DNA from: Streptomyces cellulosae
GTDB taxonomy: Bacteria > Actinomycetota > Actinomycetes > Streptomycetales > Streptomycetaceae
DNA: 64,000 bases
NCBI GenBank assembly: GCA_014655195.1
Contig: BNBH01000006.1
Span: forward strand, 152,097 to 216,096
Direction of reading: 5' to 3'
Below are positions 7,873 to 16,387 of this stretch, in pieces. The position numbers were made by a program, and so were the translations under genes. The notes under the pieces were generated by a model. It did not search any database and had not been told where the DNA came from. It was given only the letters and a program-made list of their open reading frames with translations. Numbering within the stretch: the stretch's first letter is position 1; the number at the start of each line of letters is the position of its first letter.

Positions 7873-10049
7873 TGAGCCGCATCACAACCACCGCCCTGGC
7901 CCAGGGCCAGCATCACCCCAGTCCGCTGTCGGGCATCGACATCTGTCAGGCCGTGGGCCTGGCGGTGCGCCCGGGCGGGAACCGGCCGCTGGTCGGCCAG
8001 CTGATCTGGGACTTCGCCGATCTGGAGGACTTGCCCGCCCACCTGCGCCCGGTCCAGGCCCGACTGGACTTCACCAGCATCCACAGCCCGAAGTGGAGAA
8101 CCCTTGCCCAGGAGTACATGTTCGCGCGCATGGCCCCCGGGCACGAGGCGGTGCGGCACCTGCCCAGCGCATTCCGCATCCCGCTCCACTTCGATACATG
8201 CAGGAACCGCCTGGCCGAGCTCAGGAGGTGGTTCAACTGGCTCACCGAGCGCGGCGTCACTTCCCTGGAGGACGTGACACAGCAGCACTGCCAGGGCTTC
8301 TACGAGTCCCGTCGGCATACCCGGGGCACGCACCGAGGGCCGCTGCGCCCGTCCGGGCAGAGCACGCGCATGGCCGCGGCCCAGGTCGTGCAGGAACCTG
8401 CTTTCTACAGCGGCCTGTTCACCACGGACCGCTTCGCCGAAGGGTTCATCCCGTGGGCCGGCCGAAGCCCCTACGAGGTCGCGGGCTGCAAGCGGGCCGG
8501 AGAGAACATCGCCCAGCCGCTGCGCGACGAAGCACTACGGCCGTGGCTCTCCGCCGCCCTATACATCGTGCAGACGCTCGGTCCCCACATGCTCGAACTG
8601 ATCCACACCGTGCGGCAGTACGACGACGGGGCGCCCTGGAAGAGCGAGGGCACCCAACTGGAGCGCCTGGAAGCAGCCATACGCACCCACCTCGACCAAG
8701 GCGTCCCCCTGGAGCCGGTCGGCGCCAAGGAGTACGCCGCGCGGACCGACGAGGGCTGGTCCGCCGAAGACCCCCTGCTCGCGGTGAACGTACTCTCCAT
8801 CGCCCGGGAGGCGGGTATAACGTCCTTCGCCTACCAGTACCTGCCCCCGCTGCGTTCACTGCTGGAACAGGCCCTGGCGGCGGTGGGACTGCGGCCCAGG
8901 TGGGCGTGGAACGCCGCCCAGGTGGACCGCGCCGACGGCACCGGAACAGTCCCGTGGACCGAGGGCTTCGCCACGGCCGAAGAAGCAGGCCACATGGTGG
9001 AGCGGGTCCGCACCGCCTGCCAGGTCGTCGTCGCCCTGCTCACCGGCGTACGCAACAGCGAGCTGGCGGCGATGCCGCTCGACGCGTGCGTCCCCCCGCA
9101 GGACCTCGGCGCCGGACGCACGCGATACCGCCTGCGGACCAAGCTGATCAAGGGCCAGGAGAAACTGGGCGGGGTATGGGAGGAATGGGTCACCGTGGCC
9201 CCCGCCTACGACGCGGTCGCCCTCGCAGTGCAGCTGCTGGACCCCCGCAGGCCCACCAAGCACGTCTTCGGCCGCACCACGATGGCCAACCGCTGCGCCA
9301 AGCTGCGCCGGTGGGTCAACGGCCCCGAGGGACAGCGCCTGGGCCTGGAGCCGATTCCAGAAGACAAGATCAATATGCGCATCACCCGCCGCACCCTGGC
9401 CGTCGCACTCGCGCACCGGCCCGGCGGCCTGCTGGCCGCCAAGATCCACCTCAAGCACGTCTCGATCGTCACCACCGAGGGCTACGCCGCCAGCCCTGGC
9501 GGCTCCCAGGCCAAGTTCATGGCCGAGGTCAGCGCGGAGGAGCAGGACCGCAACAAGAACCTTACCCTGGCGGCGTTTCGCGACTACCAGAACGGGATCC
9601 GGCCTGCCGGGCCTGGCGCCCGCGATCTGATTGACCACTTCAAATCCGTCGACGAGGAGATCCTCGCGATGCAGGCATCCTCACCCGGTACCCGTCCCGG
9701 GGACGAGGAGGTGATCCAACTCCTGGCCCGCCGGGCGAAGACCCTGCACCTGGGAATCGCGAACTACTGCTGGTTCGCCGACCCCTCCAGAGCGCTGTGC
9801 CTACTGCTGGCCGGCACACCGAAAGCGGACAAGCCGCTGGTCGGCATGTGCGACTCGGCCCGCTGCCCGCAGGCCACCCACCACAGCAGACACCGGCCGG
9901 TGTGGGCCTCCAGCGCGGAGAACAAGAAGGTGTTCATCGGCAAGATCGGACGCGGGCAGAAGGACGAGAAAGCCCGCCTGCAGAAGGAACTCGACCGCGA
10001 CCTACGAGTGCTGGCCGAGATCGACGCCGCGACCGGAACGGCAGCGTGA
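7869..10049 (+). CDS. Tyrosine recombinase 3
   Basis: 726 residues from ATG 7869, which overlaps the previous stop (ATGA). A long N-terminal half (about 1-370) carries DNA-binding-type helices. The catalytic half has Arg I in LLTGVRNSELAAM, NMRITRRTLAVALA as box II (with Arg where the first His is expected), and HLKHVSIVTTEGYA supplying His and Tyr. A C-terminal extension contains a Cys-rich segment (NYCWFADPSRALCLL, MCDSARCPQ) and a charged tail. The third member of a trio usually works only with its partners. The frame can be read further upstream, but that overlaps recombinase 2 and lacks family similarity. Confidence 0.75.
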   Translation: MMSRITTTALAQGQHHPSPLSGIDICQAVGLAVRPGGNRPLVGQLIWDFADLEDLPAHLRPVQARLDFTSIHSPKWRTLAQEYMFARMAPGHEAVRHLPSAFRIPLHFDTCRNRLAELRRWFNWLTERGVTSLEDVTQQHCQGFYESRRHTRGTHRGPLRPSGQSTRMAAAQVVQEPAFYSGLFTTDRFAEGFIPWAGRSPYEVAGCKRAGENIAQPLRDEALRPWLSAALYIVQTLGPHMLELIHTVRQYDDGAPWKSEGTQLERLEAAIRTHLDQGVPLEPVGAKEYAARTDEGWSAEDPLLAVNVLSIAREAGITSFAYQYLPPLRSLLEQALAAVGLRPRWAWNAAQVDRADGTGTVPWTEGFATAEEAGHMVERVRTACQVVVALLTGVRNSELAAMPLDACVPPQDLGAGRTRYRLRTKLIKGQEKLGGVWEEWVTVAPAYDAVALAVQLLDPRRPTKHVFGRTTMANRCAKLRRWVNGPEGQRLGLEPIPEDKINMRITRRTLAVALAHRPGGLLAAKIHLKHVSIVTTEGYAASPGGSQAKFMAEVSAEEQDRNKNLTLAAFRDYQNGIRPAGPGARDLIDHFKSVDEEILAMQASSPGTRPGDEEVIQLLARRAKTLHLGIANYCWFADPSRALCLLLAGTPKADKPLVGMCDSARCPQATHHSRHRPVWASSAENKKVFIGKIGRGQKDEKARLQKELDRDLRVLAEIDAATGTAA

Positions 10050-10050
10050 C

Positions 10051-10548
10051 ATGGGACGCATCAGCGAGGACACCCGAGCCCGGAACGAGGAGGCGATCCG
10101 AGCGGCTATGGACCGGTTGCTCCGTGGCGACCTGCCGCCCGGCGGCAAGTGCGACCTGCGGACCCTGGCGAGCGAGGCCGGGGTGCCCCGCACAGCCTTC
10201 TACGCCAAGAAGAACCGCGACGGCACCGCCCGCCCAGGGCCGTATCAGCACCTGGCCCAAGAGTTCGAACGACGCCTGTCCGCCCTGCGGAACGCCGGTA
10301 CGGTCCCCGATCCCAGGGCCGCGCAGATCGAGAGGCTCAAGGAGGCCAACGCCGCTCTGAAGTCCCGGCTGGACCAACGTGACGCCGAGCTGGAGGCGTT
10401 CCAGGACTTCAAGCGACGTGCTCTCTCTCAAATCGCCGCCCAGCACCTGGAGATCGAGCGTCTACGGGAACAAGCCGCAGCCGTCGGCAACGTCCGCAGG
10501 CTCCCATCGGGCAGACCGGGAACAGCGCCGTACGGGTCATGCAGCTGA
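10051..10548 (+). CDS. TnpC-like small coiled-coil transposition accessory protein
   Basis: 165 residues, starting 1 nt after recombinase 3. The N-terminus resembles a helix-turn-helix (KCDLRTLASEAGVPRTAFYAKK) followed by a long heptad-like coiled coil (about 85-145, rich in E/R/L/A). This matches the TnpC/DUF6262 proteins that accompany recombinase trios and, in Tn554, influence transposition efficiency and orientation. Last gene of the recombination operon; the next gene (ccsA) converges on it. Confidence 0.7.
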   Translation: MGRISEDTRARNEEAIRAAMDRLLRGDLPPGGKCDLRTLASEAGVPRTAFYAKKNRDGTARPGPYQHLAQEFERRLSALRNAGTVPDPRAAQIERLKEANAALKSRLDQRDAELEAFQDFKRRALSQIAAQHLEIERLREQAAAVGNVRRLPSGRPGTAPYGSCS

Positions 10549-10653
10549 CCTGGCATTGCCGAAGAAGGCGTCACGCTGCGGCGGCACCGGCACCGGCACC
10601 AGCTGCGGTGCGGTTGACCGGCTCGGCGGCTGCACGGGTAACGGCGGCCTGGG

Positions 10654-11745
10654 TCAGACGCCGGCGTAGGAGTGCAGCCCGGTGATGAAGATGTTGACGC
10701 CGTAGTAGTTGAAGACGAAGGTGGCGAAGGCGATTAGGCCGAGGTAGGCGGCGCGGCGGCCCTTCCATCCGGCGGTGACGCGGGCGTGGAGGTAGGCGGC
10801 GTAGGCGACCCAGGTGATGAAGGCCCAGGTCTCCTTGGGGTCCCAGCCCCAGTAGCGGCCCCAGGCGGCCTCGGCCCAGACCGCTCCGGCGATGACGGCG
10901 AAGGTCCACAGCGGGAAGACCAGGGCGTTCAGCCGGTACGACAGCGTGTCCAGGCGGTCGGCGCTGGGCAGCCGTCGCCACAGCGGGGCGAGGCGTCCCC
11001 GGCCGCGGCCGGACGCCTCGGCGCGTTCCCAGCGGTCGCGGGCCAGGTACAGGAGTGTGGCCACGGCCGCGGTGTGGAAGGCGCCGCCGGAGATGATCGC
11101 GGCGGAGACGTGGATCCACAGCCAGTAGGAGTCCAGGGCGGGGACGAGCTGTGCGGAGTCCACGTACAGCACGGTGACCGCGAGGCCGAGGGTGAGCAGG
11201 ACGGAGAAGGCGACGGGCAGGCCGAGCCAGCGCACCTGTTTGCGGGCGGCGAGCAGGCCGAGGTAAGTGCCGGTGGCGGCCAGGGCGAAGGCAGTGGAGA
11301 ACTCGTACATGTTGCCCCACGGGGGCCGGCCCACCGACCAGGCGCGGGTGACCACGGAGGCCAGGTGGAGGAGGAAGGCGAGGGTGGTCAGGGAGACCCC
11401 GATCCGGCCGAGGAGGTCGGACCGCTGGTCGCTGCTGTCTGCGCCGTGACCGACTTGGGGTCCGTTCGCGTTCTCGGTCTTCCGGTCGGCTGTGGGCGGG
11501 GCGAGTACCGCGGTGCCCGGGGCCGAGCCCGTCCGGAGTCCCGTGCGTCCCTCGGCGGCGGTCCCGGCGCCGCTGGTCCGGTGCGTGGCGGGTGTGGCGG
11601 CGAGGCGGGCGATGCGGTTGCGGCTGCCGAAGGCCCATTCGGCGCAGTGGGTCAGGAAGGCCAGCAGGTAGACGGCGATCGCCGAGTAGATCAGCCAGTT
11701 GCTGAGCTGGGCGAGCGTCTGGTCCGCGGTGGTCGTCGGGTTCAC
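10654..11745 (-). CDS. ccsA: Cytochrome c biogenesis protein CcsA (ResC), haem-handling subunit
   Basis: 363 residues from GTG 11745, which overlaps the resB stop (GTGA). A multi-pass membrane protein with the haem-binding WWD-type motif WGRYWGWDPKETW at residues 295-307 and flanking histidines (WIHVSAA, HLASVVTRAW), as in System II cytochrome c synthetases. With ResB it carries haem across the membrane and attaches it to apocytochrome CxxCH motifs. A hydrophilic insert at about 45-110 is longer than usual. Third gene of a TlpA-ResB-CcsA operon; streptomycete chromosomes normally carry their own set, so this is probably an extra copy. Confidence 0.9.
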   Translation of the reverse strand: MNPTTTADQTLAQLSNWLIYSAIAVYLLAFLTHCAEWAFGSRNRIARLAATPATHRTSGAGTAAEGRTGLRTGSAPGTAVLAPPTADRKTENANGPQVGHGADSSDQRSDLLGRIGVSLTTLAFLLHLASVVTRAWSVGRPPWGNMYEFSTAFALAATGTYLGLLAARKQVRWLGLPVAFSVLLTLGLAVTVLYVDSAQLVPALDSYWLWIHVSAAIISGGAFHTAAVATLLYLARDRWERAEASGRGRGRLAPLWRRLPSADRLDTLSYRLNALVFPLWTFAVIAGAVWAEAAWGRYWGWDPKETWAFITWVAYAAYLHARVTAGWKGRRAAYLGLIAFATFVFNYYGVNIFITGLHSYAGV

Positions 11746-13487
11746 GGTTGCTCCTGCTTCTGCTGCGTCTGGTCCTGGTGCGGTGAGGCGGTGGCGTCGG
11801 CCGGGGGGATCGTGCGGTGCAATTCGGCGGTGAGGTCGGCGACTTCCTCGGCGAGCCGGGCGGAGGCGGACCGGTCCAGGCCGGCGACCTCGATCTCGCT
11901 GCCCGTACCTGAGCCGGGGCGGACGCGGATCCACAGGCGGCGTCGGCGGATGAACAGCGAGGCGGTCAGGCCCAGTCCGGCGGCGATCGAGCTCCACAGG
12001 GCGGTGCCGTTGCTGGGGTTGCGGGCGATCTGGAAGCTGGCCCACTCCTTGAGCCCGTCGAAGGTGAGTGAGCCCGCCCCGCCGGGCAGCTCCATCCGGT
12101 CGCCGGGCCGCAGCGCCTGGGCGGCGGGGGTGCCGTCCTTCTTCCTGAACTGCGTCATCCGGCTGGTGTCGAGCTGGTAGACGCTCTGGGGCACCCCGCT
12201 GTCCAGGCCGAGGTCTCCGTGGTAGGCGGTCAGGACGAGGACGGGGTCCTCGGCGGCGGGGAAGGTGGAAGACCATCCGTTGGCGGAGAGGTTGACGGTG
12301 GGCAGGAACAGCCCGGTGAAGCCGAGCTGGGTGGGCTTGCCCTCGCGGTCGCGGGCGTCGGGGACCTTGACAACTCCGGTGGAGCGGACGAAGGCGTCCT
12401 GCGGGAGGAAGGGCACCGGCCCGGACCAGGCGACATCCCCCTTGCCGTCGCGCACGGTCACCACGGGCGCGTAGCCGTGGCCGACCAGGTAGACCTTGGA
12501 GCCTCCGATCTCCATGGGGTCGTTGACCCGGAGGGTGACCTCCCGCTCGGGACCGTCCGCGGTCTCGCGGGCGTGGACGCGGGCCTGGAAGAAGGTCGGC
12601 GTGCCGAGCTGGGGTCCGCTGCGCTGGTACTTGCCGGTGAAGTCCTCCAGTCGGAAACCGAAGGGGGCGAGGTCGTAGCCGGAGACGAGCTTGCCCGGCT
12701 GGAAGTCGTCGTACTGGGTGCGCGCGTTGGTGAAGCTGTCGCCCTCCACGACGACGGCCTGGCCTGTCGAGCCGAACAGGCCGCCGACGGCCAGGGCCAC
12801 GAGCAGCCCGAACAGGGCGAGGTGAAACAGCAGGTTGCCCGCTTCGCGGAGGTAGCCCTTCTCGCCCGACACCGCGCCCTGGGACTCGGCGGCGGCCCGC
12901 TCCACCCGCAGCCGGAAGCGCCGTCGGCCCAGGGCCTGCCGCGCCGCCTCCAGGGCCTCATCGGGAGACGAGGGGCTGGTCCACCTTGTGTGCTCCGGCA
13001 TGCGGTCCAGCCGGCGGGGGGCAACCGGGGGCGTGGCCCGCAGCGCCCTGGTGAACTGCAGGCAGCGCGGCAGGATGCAGCCGCCGAGTGAGAGGAACAG
13101 CAGCAGGTAGACCGCGGCGAACCAGGGGGAGGCGTAGACGTCGAACAGCCCCAGCTTCTCGTAGATAGGGGTCAGGGTGGGGTGGTCGGCCCGGAACGCG
13201 GCGGCCTGAGACGGCTGGCCGGAGTCCTGCGGGACCAGAGAACCGGGGATCGCGGCCAGGCTCAGCAGCAGGAGCAGGATCAGTGCCGTGCGCATCGAGG
13301 TGAGCGTGCGCCAGATCCAGCGCAGCCACCCCAGCGGGCCGAGCCGGGCGCCGACGGGGGCTTCGACATCGTCCCGGGGCGCACTGGACATATCCCTGGG
13401 CGATGTCTCGAACGGGCCCTCCGGGCCGCTGTCGGGACGGTCGGTGCCCGTGCGGGTCGTGCTGCGCGGGGTGGGCACGCCGTTCAC
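11742..13487 (-). CDS. resB: ResB-like cytochrome c biogenesis protein
   Basis: 581 residues from GTG 13487, chosen because it overlaps the TlpA stop (GTGA); an internal ATG at 13391 would drop 32 residues. Three transmembrane segments cluster in the N-terminal part (MRTALILLLLLSLAAIPGS, WFAAVYLLLFLSLGGC, LLFHLALFGLLVALAVGG), then a large extracytoplasmic domain and a last segment near the C-terminus (LWSSIAAGLGLTASLFI), the ResB family layout. It partners CcsA in System II haem ligation. The tail is hydrophilic and Gln-rich. Confidence 0.88.
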   Translation of the reverse strand: MNGVPTPRSTTRTGTDRPDSGPEGPFETSPRDMSSAPRDDVEAPVGARLGPLGWLRWIWRTLTSMRTALILLLLLSLAAIPGSLVPQDSGQPSQAAAFRADHPTLTPIYEKLGLFDVYASPWFAAVYLLLFLSLGGCILPRCLQFTRALRATPPVAPRRLDRMPEHTRWTSPSSPDEALEAARQALGRRRFRLRVERAAAESQGAVSGEKGYLREAGNLLFHLALFGLLVALAVGGLFGSTGQAVVVEGDSFTNARTQYDDFQPGKLVSGYDLAPFGFRLEDFTGKYQRSGPQLGTPTFFQARVHARETADGPEREVTLRVNDPMEIGGSKVYLVGHGYAPVVTVRDGKGDVAWSGPVPFLPQDAFVRSTGVVKVPDARDREGKPTQLGFTGLFLPTVNLSANGWSSTFPAAEDPVLVLTAYHGDLGLDSGVPQSVYQLDTSRMTQFRKKDGTPAAQALRPGDRMELPGGAGSLTFDGLKEWASFQIARNPSNGTALWSSIAAGLGLTASLFIRRRRLWIRVRPGSGTGSEIEVAGLDRSASARLAEEVADLTAELHRTIPPADATASPHQDQTQQKQEQP

Positions 13488-14152
13488 CGGCCTTCCGCGA
13501 TGACGGGGGTCAGCATGCCGATGATCTCCCGTTCGCCCAGTGCCTTCAGCGCCCGTGCCGCGATGCGTCCCTGACGGTCGATCACCACCGTGGACGGGAT
13601 CGCCTGCGGCAGCAGATGCCCCTTGAAGCGCAGCACCAGCTCTCCCCGGGGGTCGTAGAAGCTGGGATACGTGATGCCGTAGCGCCGCTCGAAGTCCTTC
13701 GCGGGCTCGGTGGACATGTCGCGGGTGTTGATGCCCAGGAACTGCACGCCCCGGTCCCGGGTCGCCTCGAAGGCGCGCGCCAGATGCGGCGCCTCGGCCT
13801 TGCACGGCTCACACCAGGAGCCCCACACATTGAGCAGCACCACGCTGCCGCGGTAGTCGGACAGCCGCAGCGGCTCGCCGTCCAGGTTCTTGCCGGAGAT
13901 GTCCGGGGCCGCGGGGCGCCGCCCGGCCGGAATCGCAGTGATCTCCCCGCTGCCCGCGGGGAATGTGGCCGAGGTGCCGGAGGACCCGCCCTCACCGGAG
14001 GGTCGGTCTGCGCCGCCGTCCGCTGCCGAGGTACACCCGGTGAGCACCAGCGCCGCGCCGGCCGTCAGCAGGTACCGGCGGCTTCGCGGGGCCGCGCCTG
14101 CGGGCTGGGGGCCTGGCCGCCCCACACTTCTCCGAAGCTCCTTAGGGGACAT
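13484..14152 (-). CDS. TlpA/ResA-like thiol-disulfide lipoprotein
   Basis: 222 residues from ATG 14152. The leader ends in a lipobox (VLTGC, Cys40), so it is a lipoprotein outside the membrane. A thioredoxin-fold domain carries the active site NVWGSWCEPCKAEAPHL (Cys114-Cys117). ResA-type proteins reduce apocytochrome CxxCH thiols before haem attachment, which fits the coupled resB and ccsA downstream. The ATG has no clear ribosome site; a GTG at 14125 preceded by AAGGAG and GGAG is an alternative start that would leave a short leader and put the palindrome at 14132-14146 in the 5' region. Confidence 0.88.
   Translation of the reverse strand: MSPKELRRSVGRPGPQPAGAAPRSRRYLLTAGAALVLTGCTSAADGGADRPSGEGGSSGTSATFPAGSGEITAIPAGRRPAAPDISGKNLDGEPLRLSDYRGSVVLLNVWGSWCEPCKAEAPHLARAFEATRDRGVQFLGINTRDMSTEPAKDFERRYGITYPSFYDPRGELVLRFKGHLLPQAIPSTVVIDRQGRIAARALKALGEREIIGMLTPVIAEGR
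14132..14146. promoter_or_regulatory. Palindromic site, CCGAA-N5-TTAGG variant
   Basis: CCGAA-GCTCC-TTAGG, one base from the CCTAA-N5-TTAGG palindrome repeated across the island. It overlaps the first codons of tlpA if the ATG is used, or its leader if the GTG at 14125 is used. Weaker evidence than the perfect copies because it lies in possible coding sequence. Confidence 0.35.
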
Positions 14153-14261
14153 GGGGAGAGTGTGGCATGGGCGACGCGACGCGGTGACACCACCCCCGGA
14201 GTGCGGCGAGTGCGGCGAAGAACGCCCTGGGCCGGGAACCGTCAGTGGGCTACCGTCGTCA

Positions 14262-14276
14262 CCTAAATGGCTTAGG
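14262..14276. promoter_or_regulatory. Palindromic operator candidate CCTAA-N5-TTAGG
   Basis: CCTAAATGGCTTAGG, a perfect copy of the island's recurrent palindrome, in the 150-bp gap between the divergent tlpA-resB-ccsA operon and the L,D-transpeptidase gene. It lies 27 bp before the latter's start codon. It could control either side. Confidence 0.55.
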
Positions 14277-14302
14277 GAATTCTATCGACGGAGGATCTGC
14301 TC

Positions 14303-15553
14303 ATGCGACGAGAGCTGGCGGAGCGCCCCGGCGCCGGGAGAAGGGTCGCTCACCGCAGGCTGGTCCGTGCCGCCGCACTGGTCGCGGCCGCAGCCATGGC
14401 CCTTGCCGCGTGCTCCGGCTCGGGAGGCTCGACGTCCGGCACCGCCGCGGTGGGCGACGCGAAGAACGCGGCTGAGGCGAAGGCCGAGCCCGTGAAGATC
14501 GTCATAGCGCCGACGGCGGAGGGTGCCGCGGTGACGCCCGGCAGCAAGGTGACGGTGCGCGCCGAGGGCGGTCTGCTCTCCGAGGTGAAGGTGAGCGCGG
14601 CGGACACCGACGCGTTCGCCGGGGCACTGTCGAAGGACAAGGGCACCTGGACCTCCTCCGCCCTGCTCGCCCCCGGCACCGAGTACACGGTGTTCGCCCG
14701 TGCCCAGGGGACGGACGGCAAGGAGGTGACCAAGCGCAGCACCATCACCACCGCGGCAGCGCGGGACACCTTCGTCGGCGAGTACAGCCCGAACAAGGGC
14801 ACCACGGTAGGCGTCGCCATGCCGGTGTCCATCACTTTCAACAAGCCCATCCAGGACAAGGCGGCCGTCGAGCGCGGACTCACCGTCACCGCCAGCCCCG
14901 AGGTCGAGGGGGCATGGAGCTGGATGAAGGACCGGGGCGGCAAGGACCGGATCGACTACCGGCCCCAGGAGTACTGGAAGCCCGGCACCAAGGTGACCTT
15001 GCGGATGTCGCTGTCCGGCGTGGACGCCGGCGGCGGGGTGCTGGGCACCCAGCAGCGGGTGGTCACCTTCACGATCGGCACGTCGGTGGTCAGCACCGTC
15101 GACGTGGAGCAGAAGACCATGACCGTCGCTGAGAACGGCAAGGTGCTCAGGACCCTGCCGGTCTCCAACGGGAAGAAGGGCTTCGACACCTGGAGCGGCA
15201 CCATGGTGGTGCTCAGCAAGGTACCCACCCTCCACATGGACTCGCGCACGGTCGGGATATTCGGTCCCGAGGCGTACGACATCGGCGAAGTGAAGTGGAA
15301 CGTCCAGCTCACCCCGTCCGGCACCTACGCCCACGCCGCACCCTGGAATGAGGGCCTGTTCGGCAAGGTCAACTCCAGCCACGGCTGCGTAGGCGCGAGC
15401 ACAGCGGACGCCAAGTGGTTCTACGGCCGCGTGGGGCTCGGAGACCCCGTCACGGTCGTCAACTCCGCCGAGGACACCGTCGCCGTGAACAACGGCTACG
15501 GGGACTGGAACGTCGACTGGAAGACCTGGAAGGCGGGCAGCGCGCTGAGGTGA
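14303..15553 (+). CDS. L,D-transpeptidase lipoprotein with Ig-like domains
   Basis: 416 residues. A signal with lipobox (MALAAC, Cys about 34), two Ig-like domains (about 60-270), and a C-terminal YkuD catalytic domain with the signature HGCVGAS (nucleophile Cys, SSHGCVGASTADAKWFY). The order matches mycobacterial Ldt-type enzymes, which make 3-3 cross-links between meso-diaminopimelate residues in peptidoglycan. The active-site Cys is sensitive to copper in related enzymes, which may explain an extra copy in a metal island (inference). It begins 27 bp after the palindrome at 14262-14276. Confidence 0.9.
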   Translation: MRRELAERPGAGRRVAHRRLVRAAALVAAAAMALAACSGSGGSTSGTAAVGDAKNAAEAKAEPVKIVIAPTAEGAAVTPGSKVTVRAEGGLLSEVKVSAADTDAFAGALSKDKGTWTSSALLAPGTEYTVFARAQGTDGKEVTKRSTITTAAARDTFVGEYSPNKGTTVGVAMPVSITFNKPIQDKAAVERGLTVTASPEVEGAWSWMKDRGGKDRIDYRPQEYWKPGTKVTLRMSLSGVDAGGGVLGTQQRVVTFTIGTSVVSTVDVEQKTMTVAENGKVLRTLPVSNGKKGFDTWSGTMVVLSKVPTLHMDSRTVGIFGPEAYDIGEVKWNVQLTPSGTYAHAAPWNEGLFGKVNSSHGCVGASTADAKWFYGRVGLGDPVTVVNSAEDTVAVNNGYGDWNVDWKTWKAGSALR

Positions 15554-15638
15554 GTCAGGAGCCCGCCTGCCTCCGGACACCGAACCGGGGTGCTGAGGGA
15601 CCCAATGGGACGCGGTTCCTGTGGACGCGATGCGCACC

Positions 15639-16277
15639 TCAGTCGCGTGCAGGCCCCTTGACCGCTGCGAGCCGCTCGACCATGCCCAGGCAGTACCGCT
15701 CCCGGCGCAGCACGGTGAACCCCGTCCTCTGGACCAGGAGCAGTGGCCTGCACAGGTGGTAGGCGCTGGACAGGCGCCGTAGAAAGGGTGCGGCCAGACG
15801 CTGGACAGCACGCACCGGGAAGCGGGAGCCGGGAATGTGATCGAGGAGCAGCAGACGCCCGCCCGGCCGCAGCACCCGGTGCATCTCCCGCACCGCGGCC
15901 CGGTCGTCGGCCATGCAGCACAGCGCCAGCACGCACACCACCGTGTCGAAGCAGGCGTCCGGGAATGGCAGCGCCGCGGCGGTTCCCTCCACCAAGGTCA
16001 CCGCCGCCGCGGAGGCGGCTGCGCGCGGCCGGGCCCGCTCCAGCATCCCCGGGCACAGGTCGATGCCGACCACGTCGGTCCCGGGCGGGTAGTGGGGCAG
16101 GTTTCGTCCGGTGCCGACCGCTACCTCCAGCACCTTGCCGCTCGCCTGCGCACACACCCATGCCCGGCCGTCGCCGATCAGCAGTCGGTCGTAGGGGCGC
16201 ATACAGCCGTCGTACCAGGGCGCGTCGCGATTCCAGTAACGCCGCACCCGTGCGTCCCGGCCTGTCCCCACGCCCAC
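15639..16277 (-). CDS. Class I SAM-dependent methyltransferase
   Basis: 212 residues. Motif I is VLEVAVGTGRNLPHY, followed by VVGIDLCPGMLERA (acidic loop binding the ribose), then ALPFPDACFDTVVCVLALCC and the post-motif VLRPGGRLLLLDHI, the UbiE/type 11 pattern. The substrate is unknown. It stands alone, convergent with the L,D-transpeptidase gene, 111 bp before the end of the BNR lipoprotein gene. No metal-binding Cys pairs typical of arsenite methyltransferases are evident. Confidence 0.8.
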   Translation of the reverse strand: MGVGTGRDARVRRYWNRDAPWYDGCMRPYDRLLIGDGRAWVCAQASGKVLEVAVGTGRNLPHYPPGTDVVGIDLCPGMLERARPRAAASAAAVTLVEGTAAALPFPDACFDTVVCVLALCCMADDRAAVREMHRVLRPGGRLLLLDHIPGSRFPVRAVQRLAAPFLRRLSSAYHLCRPLLLVQRTGFTVLRRERYCLGMVERLAAVKGPARD

Positions 16278-16387
16278 GGATGCCCTCCTCCGGTCGTGTT
16301 TCAGGATGGCGGCACGTGCCGGACTTCGTCAGCGGCACTGCCGGAGCACGGTAGCCCTGCCCATGCCTGCCCAGCCGTAGCGTGGTT

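Larger units (their letters stand above)
4526..10548 (+). mobile_element. Left end and recombinase module of a large integrated element
   Basis: Four co-oriented genes (three tyrosine-recombinase-type, one TnpC-like coiled-coil protein) with TGATG and ATGA overlaps sit directly inside a broken host gene. This matches the tnpA-tnpB-tnpC layout of Tn554 and recombinase-in-trio elements, which insert site-specifically without terminal inverted repeats. Everything to the right up to the window edge is accessory metal/redox cargo with no host-like gene recognised, so the element is inferred to continue past 64000. The right end is not visible. Confidence 0.65.

Noticed and set aside
14262..14276. 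Interpretation of CCTAA/TTAGG as a DtxR/IdeR iron box
   Set aside because: Iron boxes read TTAGG...CCTAA with a 9-bp core; here the half-sites are in the reverse order with 5 bp between, so they are not the same site.
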